Shown here piece by piece: positions 46,859 through 57,154 of a stretch of DNA of 64,000 nucleotides. The translations under genes and the position numbers were made by a program. A model generated the notes under the pieces. The model was not told the DNA's origin. It made no database searches and saw nothing but the letters and a program-made list of their open reading frames with translations. The DNA comes from Nematocida parisii ERTm1 (taxonomy: Eukaryota; Microsporidia), in NCBI RefSeq assembly GCF_000250985.1, contig NW_013524646.1, positions 62,001 to 126,000 of the forward strand. The letters run 5' to 3'. The number at the start of each line of letters is the position of its first letter. The first letter of the stretch is position 1.

Positions 46859-47703
46859 TGAAAAATTTGCAGGACAAAAATATTTTATACACTAAGGCGG
46901 GTGTGAAACCGTGCACACCGTACTAAAGCAGAAAAAATCAGTTATACAATTCGTATTATAAAATAAGTATTTTTGCCCGTGGCCTGTGCATAGACTGGCT
47001 TATATTGTATTTATATTTTCAGCTGTATTTAACCAAAATAACTAAATTTTATACAAAGTGCCGTGATAAAATAACTGCTTTTACAATTTACACAGAAAAG
47101 GAAATATTCAGAGATATAGCGCAAAATTTAAACTTAAGCAAAACATGCACTTTATTATACAAAGTGTGTAAAATACTATTTCTGTCTACTGGCAGATTTA
47201 GTAGAGATCTTTCAAGATAAATTATAACTGCCAAATCAGGCCAGTGCGTGAATAAACATCTGATGGTTTAGACAGAGAAAATGATAGCTAATCTATTATA
47301 ATTAGTTTATTCTTATATTGCCACTGCGCGCGGATAGAAGATTTGCATTAGCTTGTATTAATACTGTCCTGCTCCAATAATTGACTACTAGCTGTATACA
47401 CATATAAAAAGCATTCATAGCATACTGCAGAATAGCCAAAGATGGCCAAGAAAGAAATAATAAAACCCATCTACACCACTAGCAGTAAACCCCTGAAAAT
47501 TAAAATACTCCGTGTATAATAGAATTCTCATATGGGCAATGCTTAAATATCCATAATATCTAGCTGGGCACTCTCTTCCATATTGCGAGAGATATTTGGG
47601 GTAGGTGCGTATTTTTATTTTTTAGCCATCTATTCCATCTTCCTTTATTAAATACCTGCACTAGGTATTTACTTGTGGGATACTTTATAGCCGGACAATA
47701 ATA
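46859..47703. other. Intergenic, no supported gene
   Basis: About 845 bp. The longest open frame (47005-47220) lacks an ATG and has implausible composition. A GC-rich patch with CACTGCGCGCGG at 47322-47333 is noted without interpretation. Confidence 0.5.
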
Positions 47704-49640
47704 CTATTTACATGAAAAGAGTACGCCTGCATGCCTGCTGTGCTGCTGCTGATAGCCAGACCTTTCATGAAGTATTAGGGGGTCTGTCCTGATCTGCTTT
47801 TCTCCTATGTCCTTTAAATATATTTCAAGAATCCTTTCTCCCGCCCTCAAGTGCTTGTAGTACACTCTGTGGTAGCTCCTTATCTCAGCAGCTGTCTTTG
47901 TTACAATATAATTTGCAAGTACACTCCAGTTCTTTCCTATATGCGGAAACAGCAGAGCAAACGTTTGTCTTTCATGTACCTGCCACTCACCCTCCTCTTT
48001 CCCCTCTTTCTCTCTCTTCTCTTTTTTTTTGGTACTTCCTTTTTCTGCATCTTCTTGTAGTAACGGTAATATATTCTCATGTCTATCTCTCTCTTTCCTG
48101 GAATGTGCTGGCAGTATTCTTTCCACTTCTTTCCTAGCTCTTCATATAAATTATGGAATGCCTCTTTCTCTGCCGCTGTCCACTCTCTTGATATTATCTC
48201 TGCTAAGTCTTTGTCCTGTATCTTTCTTGTATCCCGCATAGACCAGTCTTTCAGCCGCAGCTTATATTTCATTTTATAATAGATTTTAACTACATCTTTT
48301 GATGAGTATTCTGGAAGATACTCTTTCCGTATCTCCTTAAAGTTCTTCCCTATCTTTAAAAACGCGGTTTTTAGCTTTTCTTCGTCTCCTGCATAGATGT
48401 ACACTTTCATGTTATTATTGTGCCGCGCAGCAATGTCCTTTATTGTGTCGGTGTACATATACTCTACTATCTTTGCGGGCTCTCGGTGCGGAATATATGC
48501 CTCGTTCTGCACGCTTCTCTCATCTGCGGATACTATAGACTCTGTAATTACTTCTTTGTCATGCCCCAGTGCTTTCATGTGCTTATTGTTTGCCCAGTGC
48601 GATATGCGCACAGAGCACGCCACAGACACTCTTTTTGGCCGAATTTCTTGCCTTAATTTGTTAATCTCATCCTGCTCTACTTTATACTTTGCCATAAGAT
48701 ACGTATATATAGAGGGAATTGAATCAGACCGATCATCAGATGTATCAGCAAGGCCAAGAACTGTACCCGAGGTATCAGAATACGACAGTGAACCACTATA
48801 GGCTGCATGCGATGTCAGTGGTACTTTCTGTGCTATAATGGATATGTTCCCATCTGATGCATCATTAATGATGACAGGCACACTTTGCGCACTGGTATTA
48901 GCAGAACCGCCCATATGGCCAGAAGTATCATTTATACCTTCGGGAGCTCTTTCTATGCTTTCACTTTCTGTGCTATTACTTATGCCCTCAAGTGCGCTGA
49001 AAATACTGCTTGTTGCATTTTCTATATTAGACACTCCGCTGTATACTGCACCGCCTTGGCTGCTGTCCACTGCATCCGGAGAAACATCTCTGTTACTTAC
49101 TATCTCACCGAAGCCATTATATTCCTGTGCTTGCGGCCCACTCTCTGAGTAATGTATAGAAAGATCTTGTATTTCCTCTAGGCTTACATACTCCTGTGCC
49201 TCAGATTCATCTTCCATGCGAAATGGACCCCGTATACTCTTCTGCAATAACAGCGGAGAAGCAGGCCCACTAGATACTGCACTTTTTTCATCACTTGGCT
49301 TCCTCTCTGTTGCTTCTTTAATAGCATCCATTTCTCGCTTTAGTTTTCTTTCATTGCGTCTTTCAGCCCTTCTCATTGCCTTTTCTATCTGTTTTTTCAT
49401 CCTTCTTTCTCGCCTTCTTTCTTCTTTCTCTACATCCTCCCACGGAGCTTGGTGTACACCATCGCTCTTCTCTCTATCTGCTGCTTCTTCACCCGCTTCT
49501 TTCTGTACATTTCTCTCTATATGTCTGGTTTTATTATGCTGCACATCTTGTGGATCCCCCTCTACACGCCGCCTTTGAGGGCTGTACGATTTCTCCTTGT
49601 TATATTCCTCTGCCTGCCCCTCCGTCCGTCTTTCTGTCAT
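47704..49640 (-). CDS. SANT-repeat protein, frame disrupted at a homopolymer
   Basis: The protein is encoded in two overlapping frames: from the start (49640, or 49679 with a longer hydrophobic leader) to a stop at 47937, and a second frame from at least 48126 to 47704. The downstream frame carries a clear SANT/Myb unit (EWQVHERQTFALLFPHIGKNWSVLANYI...AEIRSYHRVYYKHL) that the first frame lacks. The upstream frame already holds two SANT-like units (one containing GKNFKEIRKEYLPEYSSKDVVKIYYKMK, the other SREWTAAEKEAFHNLYEELGKKW). The best join is a -1 shift at the A9 tract (48022-48030 on the plus strand). The N-terminal ~380 residues are Glu/Lys/Arg rich then Ser/Ala rich. It is probably a chromatin or transcription corepressor-type protein. 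Confidence 0.65.
48022..48030 (-). other. A9 homopolymer at a -1 frame break
   Basis: On the minus strand the run reads ACC-A9-GAG. In the upstream frame it is a slippery A-AAA-AAA heptamer; a one-base deletion or ribosomal -1 slip here links the first two SANT units to the third. Confidence 0.55.
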
Positions 49641-49971
49641 TATTAAGAGTAAAAGAAAATTCAACTCTATTTCTTTCATATTTTAATTTCTGCACAATAC
49701 CCCGAAATGAACAGAAATGTCATAATTCCTAATACACCAAACAAAAGTAAATACTCTTCTAGCATGGCAAATATGCCAGTACACCTGCAACTGGATGAAT
49801 ATCATTAAAGATGCTGTTCCATGTAAGCGCATCACTTTATTCCTCTAAATAATTTCTTTGCATTTTATGCTATTATATAGCACCTTCTACCTGTCTTCTG
49901 TCCTTCTGTTTCTTCCCGTTTATTTTTGCATTAGCTGCTGTTCTTATTTTAATTTCTTTTTGTTTTTTTAT
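49641..49971. other. Intergenic before proteasome beta2
   Basis: About 330 bp between divergent genes, with a CCCCGAAATG variant of the element near 49702-49711 and T-rich sequence just before the PUP1 ATG. No gene seen. Confidence 0.5.
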
Positions 49972-50805
49972 ATGCAACATAATACTGCCGCAATGAATTC
50001 TCCTGCATTTGAAGCATCCTGCCATAACTCAAATGATGTCAGCGAGACTCTGCAAAATATAAAGATGGCTCTGGAAGAAAGTGCTACAAAGACGGGAACA
50101 ACTATTGTTGGAGTAAAAGGGAATACATTTGTTATACTTGCTGCAGATACCAGATCAACCAATGGTCCAATCATAGCAGACAAAAATGTAAGCAAAATAC
50201 ACACAATATCAAAGAACATTAGCTGTTGTGGTGCAGGTACTGCTGCTGATACCCGGTACACCACTAAAATGGCAGAAACTGCCCTGCACCTATTCAGTCT
50301 GAAGTATAATAGAGTTCCTCTGCTTTCATACTGTGTGAATATTTTGAAGAGGCACCTGTTCTCCTACCAGGGGCATATTTCTGCTAGTTTAATACTCGGA
50401 GGAGTTGATGAGCATGGCCCTGGGCTCTTTGGAATACACCCACACGGAAGTGTAGATACCCTTCCATACACTGCACAGGGGTCTGGATCATATGCGGCCA
50501 TAGGTATGCTTGAAACAGGATGGAAGCCAGATATGAGTGAGCAAGAGGCAATAGACCTAGCATGCAAGGCAATTGAAGCAGGTATCCGAAATGATCTATA
50601 CTCTGGATCTAATATTGACATCTGCATCATACGCCAGGACAGCCAGGAAGTATTCCAGAAAGAGCATAAGAGAACCTACAAAGAAATAGGAAAGAAGGGA
50701 GAAAGAGCAAATACATATGTCTACCCTAGAGAAAGCGTAAAAATACTTAAAGAAGATGTGTTCAACTTAGTAACTGTCACAAATGAGATGGAAGTAGAGT
50801 ATTAG
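49972..50805 (+). CDS. PUP1: 20S proteasome subunit beta2 (PUP1)
   Basis: This protein of 277 aa is the trypsin-like catalytic subunit. The processed N-terminus is the Thr in TGTTIVGVKG (about residue 43). Supporting residues are ILAADTRSTNGPIIADKN and GAGTAADTRYTT, then LFSYQGHISASLILGGVDEHGPGLFGIHPHGSVDTLPY, and GSGSYAAIGMLETGW. The C-terminal extension (residues ~210-277) contributes to neighbouring subunits as in yeast Pup1. The open frame begins at 49858, but those residues are T-run encoded; 49972 gives MQHNTAAMNSPAF and a natural propeptide. An in-frame ATG at residue 8 is a possible alternative. Confidence 0.95.
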   Translation: MQHNTAAMNSPAFEASCHNSNDVSETLQNIKMALEESATKTGTTIVGVKGNTFVILAADTRSTNGPIIADKNVSKIHTISKNISCCGAGTAADTRYTTKMAETALHLFSLKYNRVPLLSYCVNILKRHLFSYQGHISASLILGGVDEHGPGLFGIHPHGSVDTLPYTAQGSGSYAAIGMLETGWKPDMSEQEAIDLACKAIEAGIRNDLYSGSNIDICIIRQDSQEVFQKEHKRTYKEIGKKGERANTYVYPRESVKILKEDVFNLVTVTNEMEVEY

Positions 50806-51415
50806 TAATAAATACTGTGGATGTAATGAAGTTTTTCTTTGAAATTATTAATTCTGTATTGTTTAATTGTATTTCTAAATTTAAGCTATTTTATTTTTAT
50901 AAAGCCTGCTTTAATCCCCATTTACTGTATATTCTAGATTATTGCACAATTGAATAGTAAGGAATAAATAATTTGAAAATTGAATAAAGCCTACTTGCAG
51001 CTCTAAATGCATTAATTGAAGATGGTTCTATTTAGAAAATCTTTTATTTTTAATTAAGCCACGGAAACCGCTTAAAAATAATATTCTTCTTGGTATCTTA
51101 GATGTGTTATGGATAGAAAATACTTCATGGCTGCATCACCCGAGCAATAATAATATTGTAAACTAATAAGATCATTCTTTTATTAAATTGGCAGATATGC
51201 TATTATAATGATATAAATGTACTATTGTACATATTTCTATGTATTTTTATGTGTTAATTATCCCATTGAAATTATTTTGTGCTCTTATTTAATCTTCTAA
51301 AACCCCTGAGTCCTCTTAAATTTTATCACACGCCAATCTTCTAGTGAATTGTTTAAAATAGCTTAAATTTGCATGGCAATGCTCTCTTTTTCTATTTCAA
51401 TTCGTGTATATGGCT
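50806..51415. other. Intergenic, AT-rich, no supported gene
   Basis: About 610 bp of AT-rich sequence between convergent PUP1 and the tail-anchored gene. No repeat unit, element or credible frame was noticed. Confidence 0.5.
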
Positions 51416-52750
51416 TTACCACCATCTTTTAGCCACTTTCTTATGCATTATTGCTCTTCTAGAATATATTGAATACAGAACAGCAGCAACTATTAGTAGA
51501 ATTAATGCGATTATAATGGCCCTCTTCCTCCATATATTTTTTTTGGCATCTACCTCACTACTTCTTATCGGCATCAGACTCCCATCTAAACCATCCAATG
51601 TTGCTATAGTATTGATTAGGGTTGCCTCAGGTATTTTCATATTATAGTTTGTATGCACCGCTTCATCTGTGTAGAATGCCCATTCTTTTTTTCGATCTAA
51701 AAATACCTCTCTTTTAATTCCAATTGGCCTACTAAAAATAGCATCCAGCTGGTTTTTAATGCTCTGCCCAAATCTTCTAATTATATTCAACTTGAACGTA
51801 GAGGGTGTGATGTTATGTTCTTTAAGTAGGCTCTCCATCTCACTTTCAGAAAAGTTGGCGTATACATCACCAGACAGTGCCTCTAATACTTCTATACTAG
51901 CTTTAAATAGATTTCTGCAATTATCAACATCCACTGGTTGGAACTGTTGGTTTACCAGGAAAAAGAACAAGGTGTCATATATGTACTTATGTTCGCTTTT
52001 TCTTAAATCATTGGATGTTTTAATGAATTTAAAGCTTTCTATTAGTTTTTTCAGTATTTTACTACTATTAGGAGTAATTGCTAAAAATAAATGGAATGAA
52101 TAGAAATCGTCCTTTGTTAACTTAATTTGTTTGCCAAATGATTCCATTCTATCATTCTTATTTTCTCTTATTTGCATACTTTCAAATGTTGTTACTATTT
52201 CTAATACTCTCTGTAGCCTGGAATAACCTTTAGATTCATTTAACTCTAAAAGATCCAGTATTGCTTCATCTTCTTTAATATTCTCATTTTTTGAGTACCC
52301 ACCACAAAAGCCACTTATTATTTCTTTTATAGTCTCTTTCACACTACAGCTAACTACAGGATATTTCATCATAAACAGATGTGTAGTGTTCATCATATTA
52401 TAATATGCCGTTCTTTGCTCTTTGTTCTTTATTTCCTCAGACATCTCCATAAGAGAAGTTATGATTTGTTCTGTGTTACAGAGTATATTAGTAATTTCGC
52501 TTATTCTGGTTTTACTAGTAGTATTTTGGGCCTTTCTGTCTATATTATTATATAATAATGACATAAATGTAGTCTGTATTAGATTGTTTAGTGGCAGATA
52601 TTTTTTATCTAGTTTTGCTTTCTTCTTATATGTATCTACTAAAATGGCAACTACATCATTATGATCTATATGTGGGGATTCTTGTTTGTTACTTAATTGT
52701 AATAATTGGTTTTCTATTTCACTCAGCAGCTCTTTTCTGTTGGAAATCAT
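51416..52750 (-). CDS. Tail-anchored membrane protein of unknown function
   Basis: This 444-aa protein is highly helical with a single hydrophobic segment close to the C-terminus (~residues 413-433, RAIIIALILLIVAAVLYSIY), leaving a short basic tail AIMHKKVAKRWW. That architecture is typical of tail-anchored proteins of the ER or mitochondrial outer membrane. The rest is Leu/Ile/Lys/Asn rich; a block near residues 220-265 (DDFYSFHLFLAITPNSSKILKKLIESF) looks like paired helices. No SNARE or other family was recognised. A gene-length divergent gap leads to the GC-rich structured RNA region. Confidence 0.6.
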   Translation of the reverse strand: MISNRKELLSEIENQLLQLSNKQESPHIDHNDVVAILVDTYKKKAKLDKKYLPLNNLIQTTFMSLLYNNIDRKAQNTTSKTRISEITNILCNTEQIITSLMEMSEEIKNKEQRTAYYNMMNTTHLFMMKYPVVSCSVKETIKEIISGFCGGYSKNENIKEDEAILDLLELNESKGYSRLQRVLEIVTTFESMQIRENKNDRMESFGKQIKLTKDDFYSFHLFLAITPNSSKILKKLIESFKFIKTSNDLRKSEHKYIYDTLFFFLVNQQFQPVDVDNCRNLFKASIEVLEALSGDVYANFSESEMESLLKEHNITPSTFKLNIIRRFGQSIKNQLDAIFSRPIGIKREVFLDRKKEWAFYTDEAVHTNYNMKIPEATLINTIATLDGLDGSLMPIRSSEVDAKKNIWRKRAIIIALILLIVAAVLYSIYSRRAIMHKKVAKRWW

Positions 52751-52867
52751 TTTTTTATGAAATTAGAAAATTTTAAATATTCTTGATTTTACATTAATTA
52801 TATAATATATAGGAGTAGTTTACTAGTTCATAAAATTGTTCTAATAAATTTGTATTTTTCTATGGTA

Positions 52868-53124
52868 AGTGTGGTGACACCACTACTCAGGCGTGAGCTT
52901 CCGAGGACAGCCCGTCTGCACGCCAGCTTGCGCGATGATCCCGCCAAGACAATGGCTGGGATCGCAGATCAGTAGATCAACTTTTGACTATTTAACTGAA
53001 GATCTTCCTCCTGATTTATGGGGTGACTCAGAGAAGCATCGATGGCCAACCTTAGCGCCAGGTCTAACACACCTATGCCCTTTGGGCTCCAAGCTCACGT
53101 AGGGTTGGGCCGCTTCCCAAATAC
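52868..53124. ncRNA. Candidate structured non-coding RNA
   Basis: About 255 bp of GC-rich sequence in an otherwise AT-rich genome, with no credible ORF. Strong pairings are: GTGGT-GAC-ACCAC at the 5' side (52871-52883), GATCCCGCCA with TGGC(T)GGGATC (52927-52953, hairpin with an AGACAA loop and one bulge), GCCC-TTT-GGGC (53077-53087) and TTGGG-CCGCTT-CCCAA at the 3' side (53105-53120). GCGTGAGCTT (52891-52900) pairs across the whole element with AAGCTCACGT (53091-53100), one G-U included, closing it as a unit. This is the design of an RNase P/MRP RNA, SRP RNA or U3 snoRNA, but I could not match the conserved motifs of any of them, so type and strand are open. Confidence 0.6.
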
Positions 53125-53795
53125 AATAAAGAGCTCTCTTCTTTCACTTTCTTCTCTATCCTGATTACGTAGCATAGCAGCAATGGCGTTACTCCCTAGG
53201 AGTACTTCAATATCTGCTTTTGTTATATAACAGTGTGTGTTATATAGCTGTGTAATGTGTTTTTCTATACCCGTGTAATCTTATTCCATATATATTTGAA
53301 CAGATTTATTTTTCTGTATGTTTTTCTTAATGTGTACACTCTTTAATATAAATGAAGGCTTTATAAATTATAAAGGCAAAGAAAATAATAGAATAGAATA
53401 ATTAACGAACTAAACGCATTAATTACGTTAGTAAATTGAAATGTTCAGTGAAACACAGCCAACAATAGATGATTTAACTAGTAAAGGTGATTACTTAAAG
53501 ATTGTATATTTATTGAACATTTGGATACAGCATAATTATTAGCTTTATCAATTGGCAATCACATTTCAAAAAAATTAAACTCTTCTACTAAGGAATTATG
53601 ATATACCTTGCACATTCTGAGTATAGTTTAGGTTACATACAAACCATTTAATATTATTAAACACTGTAATATATCTAAAAAGACACTAGCACATACAATT
53701 TTGACTTTTTGATTTTATTATAGCAGGAAAGCTGTAGGGGGGTTGGTTTATGCGCACAGATGTATCTATTCAATTATACTTCTAGAAATCTTTAT
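53125..53795. other. Intergenic, AT-rich, no supported gene
   Basis: About 670 bp following the structured RNA, with TTATATA repeats around 53220-53250 (TTATATAACAGTG, GTTATATAGC) that could be a promoter for a transcript running either way. Nothing else is supported. Confidence 0.4.
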
Positions 53796-54383
53796 TTATG
53801 CATCTGTATTGTGTATCTTTTGCACATCTCTTTTGTACTTTTCTTTTAAGTCTATATACATCTGAGATAATTTGTCTATCACTGCTTTATCTCGCAGCTT
53901 GACTTCCAGTACTCTTTTTTCTAGATGCTTCTTTAGCTCCTGCACCTCCTCGGCAACTTTCAGTTTTATTGTTTCCTTCGCCTTTTCTTTCAACTTTTGT
54001 ATGATCTTTTCCATTTTCTGCTCGTAGTCCCGCTTTATCTCCTTTTCTTTTTCTTTGTACAGTGCCTCTATCTCCAGTAGCCTCGCTTTATATTTATTTT
54101 TCAGCTCTTTTATTTCCTTTTCTTTTGACTTTTTCACTTCTTTTTCTATTGTCTCCTCGATTGTCTCCTGAATGCCAAGTACCCTGCTCTGCATTTCCTT
54201 TAAACGGAACAGCTCCTGCTCTACATTGTGTATCTTTTCATCCCGAGAGCTTTCATACTTCACCCGGAATGGATGCGCATCGCGCGCCTTTTTCCTGTCC
54301 TTTGATGAATTATCGCATAGTTCTATTGAATCGTTAAACCTTCTTTCCAGCTCGCGCACTTCACTTTCCCTGTTGAAGTCCAT
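53796..54383 (-). CDS. Coiled-coil protein of unknown function
   Basis: This 195-aa protein is a near-continuous coiled coil from about residue 45 to 190, with heptads rich in Glu/Lys (EKEVKKSKEKEIKELKNKYK and KDYEQKMEKIIQKL). It lacks a recognisable head domain. The first 40 residues, RELERRFNDSIELCDNSSKDRKKARDAH, are polar. It diverges from the membrane protein gene with 33 bp between start codons. A structural or tethering role is possible; the identity is unknown. Confidence 0.65.
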   Translation of the reverse strand: MDFNRESEVRELERRFNDSIELCDNSSKDRKKARDAHPFRVKYESSRDEKIHNVEQELFRLKEMQSRVLGIQETIEETIEKEVKKSKEKEIKELKNKYKARLLEIEALYKEKEKEIKRDYEQKMEKIIQKLKEKAKETIKLKVAEEVQELKKHLEKRVLEVKLRDKAVIDKLSQMYIDLKEKYKRDVQKIHNTDA

Positions 54384-54416
54384 TACAAAATAAATGAAAA
54401 ACTATATTTGTTATGA

Positions 54417-55202
54417 ATGTCAATTGCAACAGGATGCATTTCTCTTATTCGAGATGGGTACGTGGATAAACAAGTGGATCTGCTAGACAGAGACCCAATA
54501 AGCATGCGCACGTACCTAAGCCTTATATTTGAATCTCTTAATAAAAAAAGAGACATTATTCTGGCGATTGTTATTCCTGCTGAAGCAGCAACTGTTCCTG
54601 AAGCAGATGACCACATTTCGATTGGCATAGTTTGCAAAGGAGTTGTATATCTCTCGGAATGCATCAATCTGCACAGGTTTACAGTTACTACTACCAATCC
54701 AAGTGTCATAGCAGTATCCAGGAAGAATGTTGCAGACCCAAACATGAAGTGCCATATTAAAAATATTTATTACTACAGACTAGAGCACTCTGTTCTCTCA
54801 GAAATAATGAACAAGAAAGACAAAAAGCTCTTTAAAAGCCTCACCCGGGTGCTAGAAGACTCCCCAGATGCAGTGGCCGAGCTAGCCAGAATGAATCCTG
54901 TAATACTTTCCTGCAACTGGATAGGAACAGAGCATGACTATCTGAACAATAGCATATTTCATACGTATATAGAGCAGAACAAAATACTTGGGGATATATT
55001 TGATCCAAAGAAGGCGTCCACTCGGGTGATAAAAAAAGAAAGGAAAATATTCCGAAAAATTCTTATAGGTATTATGACCCTGATGGCTATTATGTTTATT
55101 GCCCGAAATGTTCTCTATGAGTTTTCGTATTGGGCTCTTTTATCCCATCTGGCAGTTCTATCAGCGTGTGGTGTAGTCATATTTATCAATGAAAGAATAT
55201 GA
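54417..55202 (+). CDS. Membrane protein with two C-terminal spans, unknown function
   Basis: This 261-aa protein has a soluble N-terminal ~200 residues with an alpha/beta look (RDIILAIVIPAEAATVPEADDHISIGIVCKGVVYLSE) and two hydrophobic spans near the C-terminus (~213-232 and 238-256, FRKILIGIMTLMAIMFIARNVLY and WALLSHLAVLSACGVVIFI), separated by a short loop, so both termini could face the same side. No signal peptide is visible. I do not recognise the family. The start is divergent from the coiled-coil gene, 33 bp away, which suggests a shared promoter. Confidence 0.6.
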   Translation: MSIATGCISLIRDGYVDKQVDLLDRDPISMRTYLSLIFESLNKKRDIILAIVIPAEAATVPEADDHISIGIVCKGVVYLSECINLHRFTVTTTNPSVIAVSRKNVADPNMKCHIKNIYYYRLEHSVLSEIMNKKDKKLFKSLTRVLEDSPDAVAELARMNPVILSCNWIGTEHDYLNNSIFHTYIEQNKILGDIFDPKKASTRVIKKERKIFRKILIGIMTLMAIMFIARNVLYEFSYWALLSHLAVLSACGVVIFINERI

Positions 55203-55778
55203 TGGAAAGTGCCAAAGCATTTTCAGTGGCTATTATTAATTAGTGATTGCTTAAATACAAAGATTATTTATGAAAGAGCACATGTTCTGTGCACCCAGAA
55301 GAAATATAAAATAAATGTGCTTTCTATAGTATACAGTTTATTTTTGCATTTTATTGAAATGTATCCTTTTATTAATATATGAAAAACAATTTTATTATTT
55401 TGCATACCACAGCTATATGTACATTATTTTATGCTCTTTTAAAATGCATTAATGCATGTATTCTATAATCTTCTTTTTAATTAGCTAAAAATATTTCTAT
55501 ACCTGTCACATTTTACAAATGCTTTCTATATACTAGCGGTGTCTTGAATGGTTTAGAGCACCGCATACCACACATTATTCTTTTGTGAATAGCTGATGCG
55601 GGTGCAGCCAATTCTATCATTATGATTGTCTTCTGAGCAGTAGCATTTACCCAAGGTATTGTTCTGCAGAAGATGAATAAGATGCCCTGCGTACGCTCTG
55701 TTGATGCTTCTTTATTTTAATGCGGCCTTCTTTTCTTCAGTGCAAGCAGCCTATTTGCACTTTGTTTTTTAAAGTTTT
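55203..55778. other. Intergenic with hairpin candidate
   Basis: GCGGTG (55536-55541) pairs exactly with CACCGC (55559-55564) around a 17-base loop, in a slightly GC-rich patch that continues with GCTGATGCGGGTGCAGC (55591-55607). This could be a small RNA gene; no family is recognised. Confidence 0.35.
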
Positions 55779-56555
55779 ATGTCGACAAGCAAGACAGAGT
55801 ATGGTTTTACTGTGCGAGATAACCAGGAAAAAGGTCAGACTCTTTATTCACAGGAAATTGAAGCGATGATGTATACCTGTGGCGACGTTCGCATTCCCAA
55901 TAAAGAATCCAGCACCTACATGGAGCAAATAATATATGTGCAGTTAAAATTGTTACTTAGTAATGCACACAAAGTATCAAAGATGAAAGGCAGCAAGAAA
56001 ATCAACATAGAAGACATAGTGTTCCTTATGAGAAACAATCCGCACAGAGTAAAAAAGCTGTCCAACTATATCATCTTTAAAGACGTGCGTAACAAAGTTA
56101 ATAAAGATGCAATTTCGCTGCGGGCTGCGTCAGAGACAAGGCTAAGATACAATTGGCTCCCAAAACATGTATATGAAATGCCAGAGCACACACACGGCAG
56201 ATTGTATATAATTGACAAAATGACAGAAGGGATGTCTAAGGAGGAGTATTTGGACTTCACAGAGTGCAGGCAGGCTTCTTTTACCTTTAGAAAAGGGAAG
56301 AGATTCAAAGAATTCCTCAATACACAGTATAAAATGAAAGATGACCTATTAGATGTCCTTGGGTTTCTTGCATGCGAAATAGTATTCGATATTATCAGCA
56401 TAGCCAGTAAAATAAATGCACTAAAATCAAAAAAGAGTCAAATAAACCCAGACATTAAGGGAATGTTCAAAGAAAGAATGCATAAAAAACCCATTACCGT
56501 GGCAGACATTGATGAGGCTTGCAGACAGCTAAAGCTAAAAAATGTCATATACTAA
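55779..56555 (+). CDS. SPT3: SPT3-like SAGA subunit
   Basis: This 258-aa protein matches Spt3, the SAGA subunit that contacts TBP. The N-terminal histone fold is TLYSQEIEAMMYTCGDVRIPNKESSTYMEQIIYVQLKLLLSNAHKVSKMKGSKKINIEDIVFLM (with the family's MM..GEV.. and RGS+.I..EDLIFL pattern), then NYIIFKDVRNKVNKDA. The second fold includes FTECRQASFTFRKGKRFKEFL and LGFLACEIVFDIISIA. The length is shorter than yeast Spt3 (337 aa). The ATG at 55779 follows a TTTTAAAGTTTT run. Confidence 0.9.
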   Translation: MSTSKTEYGFTVRDNQEKGQTLYSQEIEAMMYTCGDVRIPNKESSTYMEQIIYVQLKLLLSNAHKVSKMKGSKKINIEDIVFLMRNNPHRVKKLSNYIIFKDVRNKVNKDAISLRAASETRLRYNWLPKHVYEMPEHTHGRLYIIDKMTEGMSKEEYLDFTECRQASFTFRKGKRFKEFLNTQYKMKDDLLDVLGFLACEIVFDIISIASKINALKSKKSQINPDIKGMFKERMHKKPITVADIDEACRQLKLKNVIY

Positions 56556-57154
56556 CCATAAATAGTCTATTGAAAATATTTCTATAGCCAAGGGCACACA
56601 CTGCCCACCATCTATGATATTATCTGCGCTCTGTAGAGATATCCATATAAATAAACACTGATATATATGTAAGAATTATTTTTCGAGCTATATAGGAATG
56701 CTTGTAGACTTAACAATACAACATTAGATGCTAATTTATGAAATGTTGCGTGTTCATTGTTTTTTCTGTTCTGTATCAGACCATTCACACTTGAGTGTCT
56801 CTGCTGCGTGTATGCCGGTCCCTGAAAATTTATCTAAAAATTATAAATAGAATTTAAATCTTTCCAGATCTGTTCTTGTAATAATTATATTAAAATAGTA
56901 AAAAACAATGATTTCGGACAAATATAAATCAATAGAAAACAAATAGCCCAAATAATAAAAATAACGATTGCTTCTGAGTTTAATAGACTTCTGCTATACA
57001 CTGGAGACATCCTAGAAAATTGTAAAATATTACACAGCCAACGTGCCAAACCCGAAATTCAATATGATGCCCTAGAATTCATATTAAACAATTTATTACA
57101 TATTATATCAGTCTGTTAGTAAGTTTATATGAAAATTGCTAAATGTACTTGTAT
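56556..57154. other. Intergenic, no supported gene
   Basis: About 600 bp between SPT3 and the end of the subtilisin gene. A small ACACT-TG-AGTGT inverted repeat lies at 56787-56798 with CCTGA downstream; nothing else is seen. Confidence 0.4.

Noticed and set aside
47005..47220. A 71-codon plus-strand frame in the NOP2-SANT gap
   Set aside because: It starts at a TTG, not an ATG, and the composition is not gene-like.
52893..53102. A 69-codon frame inside the GC-rich structured region
   Set aside because: It starts at a GTG and the strong base pairing explains the region better as RNA.
52868..53124. 5S rRNA or tRNA interpretation of the GC-rich segment
   Set aside because: It is too long for 5S (about 120 nt), lacks the GGTTCGA-type B box of tRNA, and the pairing does not match either fold.
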